Source: CBDATA01 sp965215615
Lineage (GTDB): Bacteria > Acidobacteriota > Vicinamibacteria > Marinacidobacterales > Marinacidobacteraceae
Direction: 5' to 3'
Length of the DNA stretch: 64,000 bases
Assembly (NCBI GenBank): GCA_965215615.1
Contig: OZ244068.1
Span: 558,001-622,000 of the forward strand
Part shown: piece by piece, positions 8,362 through 17,141 of the stretch
Layout: each line of letters opens with the position of its first letter
How positions within the stretch are numbered: position 1 is the first letter of the stretch
The notes under the pieces: generated by a model
What the model was told of the DNA's origin: nothing
Seen by the model: the letters and a program-made list of their open reading frames with translations, nothing else
The model's database searches: none
Made by a program: the position numbers and the translations under genes

Positions 8362-9639
8362 TCAGGGGCCGAGCGCTCCGATCGGGATGACGCGGACGCC
8401 GTTTTCCATCCGGTAGCCGCCACCTCCCGGGAGGATCACCGCGAGCGCGGCCGGCTCCTCGTATCCGTCCCGGTTTCCCCGGAGCCGGTCGCGGAGGCGG
8501 AGCAGCTTCGCCGCGCCCTCGTCCACCCAGCGGTTGCCGAGCTTGACCTCGAAGGCGGCCCAGCGCCCGTCTCCCGCATCCACCACCGCATCCACTTCCA
8601 GCCCTTCCTTCTCGCGGTAGTGGAAGACCTCGGCATCGGCAGCCTGGGCATGGATGCGCAAGTCGCGGACGACCATGGATTCGAAAAGGAAGCCGAGGAA
8701 ACGCAGGTCTTCCAGTAGCCGGGCGGGAGTCGCCTGAAGCGCCGCGACCGCGAGCGAGGGATCGGCGAAGTGCCGCACCGGCATCGCGCGAAGCGGGGTC
8801 CGGGAGCGAAGATGCGGCGACCAGGCGGGCTGGTTCTCCACCACCATCAGGCGCTCGAGCGCTTCGAGGTAGTCGGCCGCGGTGTCCACCTTCAGGGGGG
8901 CATCGGGGCCGCCGGCATCCGCAGCGAGCCGGGACATGGAAACCGGCGTGGCGACATTGCGGGCGAGGGAACGCAACAACCGCCCGACGCGGGCCGGGTC
9001 ACGCGCTTTTCCATCCACGCGGGGAAGGTCCACGCGACGGACCTCGTCGAGGTAGTTGCGATGGTTGCGGAGCTGTCGCCCGGCGGACACCTGGCGGTTG
9101 CCGGGCCAGCCACCCGCGCAAAGGATCCCGGCCATGGACGACACGGTCAGGTCCGAAGGGGGAACCATGAGGTCTTCGCCATCCAGCAGGCCCCGAAGCG
9201 AAGCGGACCCGTTCGATATCCCGAGCTCGAACAGCGACATCGGCCGCATCCGCAGCCGCGAGAACCGTCCCGCTCCGGTGTGGCGGGTGATGTCGTCGGC
9301 CGGGACCGCCGATCCGGTGAGGAGGAACTGGCCGGGCGCGCCCCGGTCGTCCACCGCCCGGCGCACCTGATTCCAGATCGAAGGGACGACCTGCCACTCG
9401 TCGAAGAGGCGGGGGGTCTCGCCGCGGAGAGCAGCGGCCGGGTCCGCCTCCGCCATCCTCCGGTCGTTCTCGTTCACGTCGAGAAGCGCTTCGCTCGCGG
9501 CAAACCGGCGGGCGGTGGAGGTCTTGCCGCAGGCCCTCGGCCCCTCGATCACGACCGCTCCGGATCCAAGCAGGCGATCGGCGAGTTCGGCATCGGCGAT
9601 GCGCGGCCGGTAACCGATTGAAATACTCGAGGTTTGCAT
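8362..9639 (-). CDS. AAA ATPase with DUF4143 domain
   Basis: The 425-residue protein has a Walker A motif IEGPRACGKT near residue 33, an LLTGS strand-end motif typical of this AAA_14 group, and a C-terminal DUF4143 region ending with a PD-(D/E)xK-like core (LEVDAVVDAG, AAFEVKLG). Proteins of this type are scattered among bacteria and archaea and are often found near mobile or stress loci; their function is unproven. It stands alone on the minus strand, 48 bases upstream of the kinase gene, with a close TATAAT box at its start. Its relation to the kinase module is unclear. A second, different member lies at 52981-54168. Confidence 0.85.
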   Translation of the reverse strand: MQTSSISIGYRPRIADAELADRLLGSGAVVIEGPRACGKTSTARRFAASEALLDVNENDRRMAEADPAAALRGETPRLFDEWQVVPSIWNQVRRAVDDRGAPGQFLLTGSAVPADDITRHTGAGRFSRLRMRPMSLFELGISNGSASLRGLLDGEDLMVPPSDLTVSSMAGILCAGGWPGNRQVSAGRQLRNHRNYLDEVRRVDLPRVDGKARDPARVGRLLRSLARNVATPVSMSRLAADAGGPDAPLKVDTAADYLEALERLMVVENQPAWSPHLRSRTPLRAMPVRHFADPSLAVAALQATPARLLEDLRFLGFLFESMVVRDLRIHAQAADAEVFHYREKEGLEVDAVVDAGDGRWAAFEVKLGNRWVDEGAAKLLRLRDRLRGNRDGYEEPAALAVILPGGGGYRMENGVRVIPIGALGP

Positions 9640-9649
9640 GGTCCCCGAG

Positions 9650-9655
9650 ATTATA
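9650..9655 (-). promoter_or_regulatory. -10 box (TATAAT) for the DUF4143 ATPase gene
   Basis: Read on the minus strand, a perfect TATAAT lies about 10 bases from the ATG at 9639, implying a very short leader. A GGGGACC stretch just before the ATG could serve as a weak ribosome site. The expected -35 position falls inside the 23-bp repeats, where no good TTGACA match is seen. Confidence 0.5.
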
Positions 9656-9657
9656 AG

Positions 9658-9726
9658 GGGGTGGTTTGGCGGCCTTTCAGGGGGTGATTTGGCGGTTCTT
9701 CAGGGGGTGGTTTGGCGGCCGGTCAG
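9658..9726. repeat. Three tandem 23-bp direct repeats
   Basis: Three units of exactly 23 bp occur at 9658-9680, 9681-9703 and 9704-9726. Each follows the pattern GGGGTGRTTTGGCGG, then five to six variable bases, then TCAG. They lie between the DUF4143 ATPase promoter and the stop codon of the SRPBCC gene, and the last unit covers that stop. They may be operator sites, or the leftover end of an insertion element with repeated transposase-binding sites. No transposase gene is nearby. Confidence 0.85.
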
Positions 9727-10199
9727 CTCGAAGATGCCTGTTTCTCCACGTACGCCTTCACCGCTTCCACGTCGTCGGTGATCCCCTTTTCGGCGGCCGG
9801 CCCGAGCAGCGGAGTCACGATCCTGCCGAGCAGGCTCAGAGGCTCCACTGCGACCAGCATGTCGAGCCGGGTCCGGTCGTTTTCCGGGGTCACGGTGAAG
9901 GTCGTGTGCCACGCCGCCCCCAGGTTTTTGGTGAGCAGGCTGACCGTCTTTTCGTCCTCGAACGCGGTGACTTCGCTCACGGTTTCCGAAAGGCCGAACA
10001 CCTTCGCGAAGATCGCCTGAAAGCCGTGGAATCGGCGGGTCTCCCGAAATCGCGCTCCGACCCCCGTTTCGTGGTCGGTGAGGAACTCCACCGTGTCGAT
10101 CTCCGGGATCGCCTTGCCGTAGTTGCCTCCGTGGGCGACGGTGTCGAACACGGCTCGCGGAGTGCCGGCGACGGTCCGGCTGATCTCGATCTTCGTCAT
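9723..10199 (-). CDS. SRPBCC (START/Bet v 1 fold) family protein
   Basis: This 158-residue soluble protein starts MTKIEISRTVAGTPRAVFD, the typical opening of polyketide cyclase/SRPBCC proteins, and has the expected alternating strands and a long C-terminal helix (ITDDVEAVKAYVEKQ). The fold forms a hydrophobic pocket for lipids or aromatic compounds; the ligand cannot be told from sequence. It lies 36 bases downstream of the RND pump gene on the same strand, so it may bind a substrate of that pump or a product of the P450 further upstream. The last codons lie within the 23-bp repeat array. Confidence 0.8.
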   Translation of the reverse strand: MTKIEISRTVAGTPRAVFDTVAHGGNYGKAIPEIDTVEFLTDHETGVGARFRETRRFHGFQAIFAKVFGLSETVSEVTAFEDEKTVSLLTKNLGAAWHTTFTVTPENDRTRLDMLVAVEPLSLLGRIVTPLLGPAAEKGITDDVEAVKAYVEKQASSS

Positions 10200-10235
10200 G
10201 CTGGGGGACTCCTGCTCTTCGTCGAAAGGGCCGCG

Positions 10236-13200
10236 TCAGCCGGTCCGGATCTGCTTGCGAAGCTGGATCGCGGTCAGCGCGGGCACGATGAACATCAGCA
10301 GAGCGGTCGTGATGAGGATGCCGAACCCCATGGACGCCGCGAAGCGGGAAAGGAACTTGGCCTGGGTGGCGCGTTCGAGGATCAGGGGCGTGAAACCGAG
10401 GAAGGTGGTCACCGAGGTCAGCATGATCGGCCGGAACCGGTCCTTCGCACCCTCGATGATGGCGTTTCGAGCTGCGGTTCCCGCGCGCAGCCGCTGGTTG
10501 ATGCTGTCGCTCATGACGAGCGAATCGTTGACCACCACGCCGCTCACGCCGAGAAAGCCCATGGTCGAGATGAAGGTGAAGGTCACCCCGAGGAGCAGGT
10601 GGCCGAAGAGCGCGCCGATCAGCCCGAACGGGATGACCGCCATGATGATGAGCGGTTTGGAGTAGGAGCGGAGCGGGATGGCGAGCATCGCGAAGATCGC
10701 GAGCAGCGCCATGATGAAGCCCCGCTGCAGGGCACCGAAGGATTCGACCTGCTGCTGCGCCTGCCCGCCGAAGACGAAACCGAGATCCGGATATTCCTCG
10801 GCGAGTTCGGCGAGCACCGTCTCCTGGAGGTAGCCGTTCACTTCGGGGCCGGTGGTCACGGCGACGCTCACATCCGCGCTCACCGTCGCCACCCGGTCGC
10901 CGTCCCGTCGCTGGATCGCGCTGAGCGAGGTTCCCATCCCGACCGAAGCCACCTGGCTGATCGGCACGTGGCCTCCTCCGGGCGTGCGGATCCGGTGCCT
11001 TTCGACATCGGTGATCGTGTTCCGCTCTTCTTCGGGGAGGCGCACCTGGACGCGGACCTCTTCCTGCCCCCGCTGGATGCGCAGCGCCTCTTCGCCGAAG
11101 AAGGCGGCGCGGGCCTGCATGGCCATATCGTCGTGCGTCAGGCCAAAGGTGCGCGCTTCGGGCTTGAGTTCGAGCTGGATTTCCCGGACCCCCCGCATGT
11201 GATCGGACCGCACGTCGAACACGCCCGGCAGTTGGCGCAGGCTGTCCACGACGGTGTTCGCAATCATGACCAGGCTCTCCGGCTCCGGATGCGTCAGGGA
11301 AACCTCGACCGGGTTGCCGAGCGGGATGACCTCGCCGGTGTAGGTCAGGCTGACCGCGTCGGGCAGGACTCCGACCTCTTCCCGCCAGGATGCCAGCACG
11401 AATTCGGTGTCCACCGTCCGGATGCGTCCGCTCAGGAGCTTGAACTCGACGATGGCGCGGTTCGACTGCGGGTTCAGGTTCGGCTCGGTGACGAACCCTC
11501 CGCCCTGCATGCGCGGTCGCTGCCCGACGGCCACGATCACCCCGGAAAGAAGCGGAAGCGCGTCTTCGGGGCGATCCATTTCGATCCGGTCGATGACCCG
11601 CCGCCCCGCCGCCTCGATTTCGAGCGCCACCTCGCGGGTGCGGTGCGCCGGGGTTCCGTCCGGCATCTCGAGGCTCACGATCACGAAATCGCTGTCCACC
11701 TCATCGGCGAAGTGGGATCCCACGATGCCGGCGGGCAGCAGGGACACGAACACGATGAAGATGCCGACCGCCCCGGCGAGGACGACACCGGGCTGGTCGG
11801 TCGCGAACCGGAGCCCCCGGTCCAGCGGTCCTTCGACGAAGCGCGCGAGCCGCCGGTTCACCCCGTCCTGGACCCACCGGATGCCGCGCAGGAGCAGAAA
11901 GGAGGGCCGGTAATCCGGGCCGGGGAGGTGGGACAGGTGATTCGGCAGCACCAGCAGCGATTCGATGAGAGAAATCAGCAGCACGGCGATCAGGACGATC
12001 GGCAGCGGTGCCATGATCTCTCCGATGCCACCGGGCAGGAAGAGCAGGGGAGAGAACGCGGCGACCGAAGTCAGGACCGCGAAGATCAGCGGCATCTTGA
12101 TCCGCTGGGTTCCGAGGATGGCGGCCTCCGGGCCCGGCGTTCCGCGCTGGCGTTCGTGGTGGATCTGCTCGGCGACCACGATCGCGTCGTCCACGACGAT
12201 CCCGATGGCGAGAACGAAGGCGAACAGCGAGAAGGTGTTGATCGCCATGTCCAGCGCGAGCAGCACGCTCAGCGCGCCGACGATCGATACGACGAGGCCG
12301 GCGGCGACCCAGAGCGCCAGCCGGATTTCGAGGAAGAGCGTGAGGGCGAGGAAGACGAGGAAAAGGCCGAGCGAACCGTTCTTGAGCAGAAGGTCGAGAC
12401 GCTCGTTGAAGAGTTCGGATTCGTCGTTCCAGATGGTGAGCTCGATGCCCTCGGGAAGCCCGGACGCGAGCGTCCCCTCGACCTGCTCCTTCACGGCATC
12501 CACGACCGCAGCCACGCTCTCGCCCTCGGCCCGGAAAACCTCGACGAAGGCCGCCGGCTCGTCCTCGTAGCGGACGATCAGCGCCGAATCCTCGAAGTCG
12601 TCGCGCACTTCGGCGATGTCCCCGAGCCGCAGGATCTTCCCGTCGGGCGAAGCCCGGATGACGATCTCCTCGAAGTCCTGCTGGTCGTATCGCCCGCCGA
12701 ACGCCCGGACGCGAACGTGCGATTCGCCGGTCTCGATGTCGCCGGCGGAGACGTCGAGCGAACTGCGACGCACGATCCCGGCGACTTCCTGGAGCGTCAG
12801 CCCGAGGGAGCGCAGCCGGTGGCCCGGGATCTCGATGGAGATCTCGTAGTCCCGCACGGCGCTCGTCGCCACGTCCGAGACTTCGGGGAGCGCGGCGAGC
12901 CGGTCCTCGATCTGGTGGGCGGCCTCCTTGAGCGAGCGCTCGGAGACATCGCCGTGGACGATCAGCCGCGCGATGCTCTGCCGGTTGGTCAGCTCGCGGA
13001 ACTCGGGCCGCTCCGAGCCAGCCGGAAACGACGGGATGCGGCCGACCGCGGACTCGATCTCGTTCCGGGCGCTACTCACGTCCGCACCGGCCTTCAGTTC
13101 GACGGTGACGAGAGCGAGCCCCTGCGCAGCGACCGATCGGACGGTTTTCGTGTCATCCAGGGTGGCGACCTGGTCCTCGATCCTGGCGACGATCGATTCC

Positions 13201-13397
13201 TCGATCTCTTCGGGTGTCGCTCCGGGGTGGGCGACCGACACTTCGATCGTGTTGAACCGGAGGGTGGGCCACGCTTCCTGGTCGAGGCCGGTCCAGGAGA
13301 CGAGCCCCATCACCACGATGGCCAGCATCAGCAGATTGGCGGCAACACTGTTGCCGACCATGTAGGCGATGGGGCCGGAACGTCCCCGTTCCGCCAT
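10236..13397 (-). CDS. RND-family efflux pump (inner-membrane component)
   Basis: The 1053-residue protein has the RND layout: a first helix near the N-terminus, a large periplasmic domain, a block of helices with the proton-relay pair (AIGIVVDDAIVVAEQI), then the same pattern repeated. The opening helix (NSVAANLLMLAIVVMGLVSW) and the GATPEEIEESIV motif match the hydrophobe/amphiphile efflux group. It should use the proton gradient to move amphiphilic compounds through an adaptor and outer-membrane channel, which are probably those encoded at 17142-19804. Its ATG shares one base with the stop codon of the P450 fusion gene (TAATG), so translation of the two is coupled. Confidence 0.93.
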   Translation of the reverse strand: MAERGRSGPIAYMVGNSVAANLLMLAIVVMGLVSWTGLDQEAWPTLRFNTIEVSVAHPGATPEEIEESIVARIEDQVATLDDTKTVRSVAAQGLALVTVELKAGADVSSARNEIESAVGRIPSFPAGSERPEFRELTNRQSIARLIVHGDVSERSLKEAAHQIEDRLAALPEVSDVATSAVRDYEISIEIPGHRLRSLGLTLQEVAGIVRRSSLDVSAGDIETGESHVRVRAFGGRYDQQDFEEIVIRASPDGKILRLGDIAEVRDDFEDSALIVRYEDEPAAFVEVFRAEGESVAAVVDAVKEQVEGTLASGLPEGIELTIWNDESELFNERLDLLLKNGSLGLFLVFLALTLFLEIRLALWVAAGLVVSIVGALSVLLALDMAINTFSLFAFVLAIGIVVDDAIVVAEQIHHERQRGTPGPEAAILGTQRIKMPLIFAVLTSVAAFSPLLFLPGGIGEIMAPLPIVLIAVLLISLIESLLVLPNHLSHLPGPDYRPSFLLLRGIRWVQDGVNRRLARFVEGPLDRGLRFATDQPGVVLAGAVGIFIVFVSLLPAGIVGSHFADEVDSDFVIVSLEMPDGTPAHRTREVALEIEAAGRRVIDRIEMDRPEDALPLLSGVIVAVGQRPRMQGGGFVTEPNLNPQSNRAIVEFKLLSGRIRTVDTEFVLASWREEVGVLPDAVSLTYTGEVIPLGNPVEVSLTHPEPESLVMIANTVVDSLRQLPGVFDVRSDHMRGVREIQLELKPEARTFGLTHDDMAMQARAAFFGEEALRIQRGQEEVRVQVRLPEEERNTITDVERHRIRTPGGGHVPISQVASVGMGTSLSAIQRRDGDRVATVSADVSVAVTTGPEVNGYLQETVLAELAEEYPDLGFVFGGQAQQQVESFGALQRGFIMALLAIFAMLAIPLRSYSKPLIIMAVIPFGLIGALFGHLLLGVTFTFISTMGFLGVSGVVVNDSLVMSDSINQRLRAGTAARNAIIEGAKDRFRPIMLTSVTTFLGFTPLILERATQAKFLSRFAASMGFGILITTALLMFIVPALTAIQLRKQIRTG

Positions 13398-15484
13398 TAT
13401 GTGGTGGCTCCGGTGAAGGGACAGGTGCCGCCGGCTGGTTGGCCGGGGGAAGAGCCGTTCCCGGGAGAGCGCTCGCGGGCCGGGTGGAAGTCGTGTCTCT
13501 TCTCGGCGACCCGGAAGTGCAGCCGGTTGCTCGGCTTCGTCGTCGGGAACGGGTTGATCCGGAGCTTGTAGGAATCCGGCTCCATTTCAAACCGGAAGTA
13601 ATAGACGAGCATCAGCAGGTTGACGGCCAACTGGAGATCCACCCACCGGTAGCCGAGGCACTTGTGGGTGCCGAGGCCGAACGGGGCGTAGCTCGGTCCC
13701 GGATCCGCCCCGCGACCCGGCAGATGACGGTCCACGTCGAAGGTGAACGGATCGGAAAACACGTCATCCATGTAGTGGGGGGCGGTCTGGATGATGAAAA
13801 CCCGCGAACCCACGGGCAGTTCGTACCCTTCCACCATGCAGTCGTTCATCACCGTCCGGATCTGGGTCGGGATGATCGGATAGAGGCGCTGCGACTCCAT
13901 GAAGAACCGGTAGGTAAGGCCGATTTCGGACTCGCTCAGGGCATCGGTGTCCGGGTCGCCGTTCGCAAAAACCCGGTCGGCTTCTTCCTCGATTCGCTTG
14001 TACAGCTCGGGACGCAGCAGCAGGTTGTAGAGCGCGAAGCTCATCGCATTGCCGAGGTACAGGCTGACGATCAGGGGGGAAATCACGGAAAAGCCCAGAT
14101 CGGTCGCGGGGAGAAACTGCGGGTCGCTCGCATGCAGGCTCAAGGTGTCGTCCACGATGTCTCTCGGGCAGCCCACCCGCTGAGCGGGCGTATGGGAGGA
14201 CTGGATCCGGCTGATCAGCTCGTTGATCCGCTTCTTCCTCCGCCTCATTCCGGGAGTGCTCAGCATGAACTTCGGGAGCACTTTCTGCACGTGGACGACG
14301 AGCGAGCGCTCCTTGAATTCGAGCAGATCCTGGAATTCCTTCTGGGTATCGATGCCGACGGAAAGATGGGAGAACTGTGCGTTCATCATCTCCTTGCAGG
14401 TCTTCGCGGCCGGAAGGAGATCGCCGGTTTTCCAATTCCCGAGGTAATCCTTCGCGTGCTGGTACATCTCATCGAGCCGGCCTTCGAGCGCTTCCCGCGA
14501 ATAGGTTCCCTGGATGGCCCGTCGCATCCGGAAATGGTCGGCACCGTCCATCGAGGGCAGGATGCGCGATGCCCCATAGACCTTCTCGAAGTCTTCGAGG
14601 TAGTCCTTCGATCTCAGGTAGCTGCGTCCGGATCGCTGCACCCACCGGTTGACTCCGGGGCCCGCGAGCACCAGCATGCCTTCCTTGCGCCAGGAAGTGC
14701 GGAGCCGGAACACCGGTCCGTGCTTTTCGGCCAGATCCGCGAACAGCGCGGGGATGTTCCCGGTGCGGGTGTGCGGGTTGAAGAGGACATCGCGAAGGGG
14801 TGCCCACGGAATCGGTTTGGCCTTGAGCGTACGCCGCGCCTTCGGGTCCGTGATGCTCCGCTCGACCGCCGCGGCGATGGACCGACCGACCACATCCAAT
14901 TTGCAGACGATCGGAATCCGGGCGGCCGCCGTCTCGTCGAGATCGAAGATCAGATGGAGGACTTCGCAGGCGTTGGCGATCCCGACGAGGATGGCATCCC
15001 GCGGATGAGGGACATCGTCGTCGAACAGGATGCTGGCGATCCGCGTCTTGACGAATTCATCCATTGCCTCGTCCGGGCCGCCGGACGAGGCCGCTTTCCA
15101 GGCGCTCGGCGACAGGGACCAGAACTCGCCGGAGTGATGCTTGAGGATCCCGCCCTCCACCAACTGATCGAGGGTGGTCTCGACGATCGCTTCGGAGCGG
15201 GGAGCCAGCCGCTCGATCCAGAATTGGGTGTTGCGCTCCGCCTTCTCGCTCGCGATCTCCTCGAGAAAGTCGTCGAGGACGGGGTCGCCCGTTTCGGTAG
15301 GGTCCACGAGAGCGAGGGTGTCGATCTCCGTGTCGATGCGACCGGCGAGCGCGAGGTCGGCGAGCACTGCGCTCGCGATGGCGCAGTTCAGGTTCCAGCC
15401 GCGAACCTGATGGAAATAGCCGCTGTCCTCGTTGAGGAGCAGGAGGATGAGCTCCTCCACGAGGCTCAGGTGACCGGTCTTCAT
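13397..15484 (-). CDS. GPP34 domain-cytochrome P450 fusion
   Basis: The 695-residue protein joins two domains. Residues 1 to about 215 look like GPP34/GOLPH3 (opening LSLVEELILLLLNEDSG, then a helical repeat pattern with RRTLKAK near the end), a phosphoinositide or membrane-binding fold. Residues about 235-655 are a cytochrome P450: the I-helix region is unusual, but ExxR is ESQR (Glu530, Arg533) and the heme loop is FGLGTHKCLG with Cys609 as the iron ligand. A Gly/Pro-rich tail ends in CPFTGATT. I infer membrane-docked oxidation of a lipid-like substrate. The next gene, overlapping by one base, is the RND pump. The gene faces the FAD oxidoreductase gene across 223 bases. Confidence 0.85.
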   Translation of the reverse strand: MKTGHLSLVEELILLLLNEDSGYFHQVRGWNLNCAIASAVLADLALAGRIDTEIDTLALVDPTETGDPVLDDFLEEIASEKAERNTQFWIERLAPRSEAIVETTLDQLVEGGILKHHSGEFWSLSPSAWKAASSGGPDEAMDEFVKTRIASILFDDDVPHPRDAILVGIANACEVLHLIFDLDETAAARIPIVCKLDVVGRSIAAAVERSITDPKARRTLKAKPIPWAPLRDVLFNPHTRTGNIPALFADLAEKHGPVFRLRTSWRKEGMLVLAGPGVNRWVQRSGRSYLRSKDYLEDFEKVYGASRILPSMDGADHFRMRRAIQGTYSREALEGRLDEMYQHAKDYLGNWKTGDLLPAAKTCKEMMNAQFSHLSVGIDTQKEFQDLLEFKERSLVVHVQKVLPKFMLSTPGMRRRKKRINELISRIQSSHTPAQRVGCPRDIVDDTLSLHASDPQFLPATDLGFSVISPLIVSLYLGNAMSFALYNLLLRPELYKRIEEEADRVFANGDPDTDALSESEIGLTYRFFMESQRLYPIIPTQIRTVMNDCMVEGYELPVGSRVFIIQTAPHYMDDVFSDPFTFDVDRHLPGRGADPGPSYAPFGLGTHKCLGYRWVDLQLAVNLLMLVYYFRFEMEPDSYKLRINPFPTTKPSNRLHFRVAEKRHDFHPARERSPGNGSSPGQPAGGTCPFTGATT

Positions 15485-15646
15485 CGTCGGGACGGGGACG
15501 GAGTTGGCAGCAGGGACCGGCCCGAGGCTCCGACAGGGCGGGAAAGCTCGCTGGCGTGTGGTTTTCTGTAAGTCAGAAGGTGTGGCCTCTGCCGGTTAAT
15601 CCTATCCGGTTCCGGTCGCTCTACCCACAGATGGAGGGGGGAACCG

Positions 15647-15668
15647 GCGGAGAACCAGCGGAGAACCA
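15647..15668. repeat. 11-bp tandem direct repeat in divergent promoter region
   Basis: GCGGAGAACCA occurs twice in a row at 15647-15657 and 15658-15668, in the 223-base gap between the divergent P450-fusion and FAD oxidoreductase genes. A shorter related GGAACC lies just before. The spacing of one helical turn would fit a regulator binding site. The rest of the gap shows no gene and no clear sigma-70 boxes. Confidence 0.5.
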
Positions 15669-15707
15669 ACAGTCGGGGGGCACCGGGTCTCGGATAGTGT
15701 TCGCGGC

Positions 15708-17087
15708 ATGAACAACCGATCTCCGAACGCTCCGCGGCGGGTGGCCATCGTGGGTGGGGGCGTCTCCGGCCTTGGGGTCGCCTGGGGGCTCCACCGCCAC
15801 CCCGACCGGTTCGATTTCCAGCTCTTCGAGGCCGAGCCCCGGCTCGGCGGCAATGCGATCACCGCCGAAATGCCGCAGGAGGAAGGCCCCCCGATTCCGT
15901 TCGACATCTCGGTGACCGCCTGCATTCCGTCGGTCTATCACCACATCGTGCTCTTCATGCGCGACCACGGTATCGACATCGTGGACACCCGCTTCAACTA
16001 CAGCGTGAAGTACCGGGGTGAGGCGTATGCGCACGATTTCGAATCCTCGATCCGCGCCGACCTGCTTCCGGAAATCCGGAAATTCCAGCGCCTGCTCGCT
16101 TTCCTGCGCCGCTTCGGCCGGCTCAACCGCACGAGGTCGCTGCTGCTCAATCTGCTGAACCCCTTCAACTACGTCAGCATGGGCTTCCTGCTCGACCTCG
16201 GCCGCTTCTCGGGGGATTTCCGCTACAAGATCCTGAAGCCGATGTTCGTCAATTTCCTGATGGCGACCAACGTTTTCGACATGCCCGCCTCGATGTTTTC
16301 GCGGTACCTCGAATTCTTCGATATCGAGACCGCGACCCCCATGCGGACCTGGAACCAGGGTTCCCAGCGTCTTTACGAAAAGATGTCGGCTCCCTTCCGC
16401 GACCGGATCCATCTCGGCCGGCCGATCCGCAAGGTCTATCGGAAGGCATCCGGAGTGGTCGTGGAGGACGACAAGGGCGTGAAGGAGACCTTCGACGAGG
16501 TGGTTTTCGCCTGTAACGCCAACCAGACCCTGATGATCCTCGACCAGCCGACCCTGCTGGAGGGCCGGCTGCTCGCTTCGGTCCGCTACGAGAGCGAGCT
16601 GCACAACCACACGATCGTGCACTCGGATGACTCGGTGCTCCCGAAGAGCGAGGTGGAGGCCCTCGAAACCCGCAGCAACCACATCGAGCAGTACGGAGTA
16701 CGGCCCGACAACTACGAAATCACCTACATCATGCACAACCAGCAGCCGTGGGCGAAGAAGTCCGACAAGCCCTGCCTCGTGACCTACAACCCGATCACCC
16801 CCATCGACGAGGACAAGGTCGTCTGGAAGTGGTGGTTCCAGCACATCGTTCACGATGTCCGCCACGTGTCGCTGACCGTTCCCCTGTTCCGCTTCATCCA
16901 GGGGCGGAGGCACACCTGGCACTGCGGCGCGCACACCCTCATCAACGCCCAGGAGACCTGCTTCGTCTCCGGGCTCGCGGTCGCGAGACAGTTGGGAGCG
17001 GACTACCCGTTCGAGGATTCCGAGGCGCGGAAGTGGTTCAACTTCTACGGTCGCATGATGCACGGCTTCCGGTTTCGCCGGGCCTGA
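15708..17087 (+). CDS. FAD-dependent amine-oxidase-like oxidoreductase
   Basis: This 459-residue protein begins with the FAD-binding Rossmann motif VAIVGGGVSGLGVAWGL, followed by EAEPRLGG, the second part of the dinucleotide-binding site. A C-terminal segment (ETCFVSGLAVARQLGADYPF) matches the FAD-binding tail of the amine oxidase/desaturase-like group (COG2907-like). No signal peptide is present. The substrate is not evident; members of this group act on polyenes, amines or fatty-acid related compounds. It is divergent from the GPP34-P450 gene and convergent with the efflux adaptor gene, so it may belong to the same metabolic island. Its 3' end is duplicated just downstream. Confidence 0.85.
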   Translation: MNNRSPNAPRRVAIVGGGVSGLGVAWGLHRHPDRFDFQLFEAEPRLGGNAITAEMPQEEGPPIPFDISVTACIPSVYHHIVLFMRDHGIDIVDTRFNYSVKYRGEAYAHDFESSIRADLLPEIRKFQRLLAFLRRFGRLNRTRSLLLNLLNPFNYVSMGFLLDLGRFSGDFRYKILKPMFVNFLMATNVFDMPASMFSRYLEFFDIETATPMRTWNQGSQRLYEKMSAPFRDRIHLGRPIRKVYRKASGVVVEDDKGVKETFDEVVFACNANQTLMILDQPTLLEGRLLASVRYESELHNHTIVHSDDSVLPKSEVEALETRSNHIEQYGVRPDNYEITYIMHNQQPWAKKSDKPCLVTYNPITPIDEDKVVWKWWFQHIVHDVRHVSLTVPLFRFIQGRRHTWHCGAHTLINAQETCFVSGLAVARQLGADYPFEDSEARKWFNFYGRMMHGFRFRRA

Positions 17088-17140
17088 TCCGGATTTCCCC
17101 GGTCGCATGATGCACGGCTTCCGGTTTCGCCGGGCCTGAT
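17049..17140. repeat. Perfect 40-bp duplication of the oxidoreductase gene end
   Basis: The 40 bases at 17049-17088, covering the last 13 codons and stop of the FAD oxidoreductase gene, are repeated without change at 17101-17140, a shift of 52 bases. The 12 bases between copies are not repeated again. The second copy sits in the gap before the stop of the adaptor gene and codes for nothing in itself. The perfect match suggests a recent slippage or duplication. Confidence 0.95.
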
Positions 17141-17141
17141 C

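Noticed and set aside
9658..9726. CRISPR array at the 23-bp repeats
   Set aside because: The units are directly adjacent with only a few variable bases and no spacer-length gaps.
9666..13571. Very long plus-strand open frame opposite the RND pump gene
   Set aside because: The translation is dominated by Asp, His, Arg and Glu blocks, as expected for the antisense of a high-G+C gene; the RND protein on the minus strand is unmistakable.
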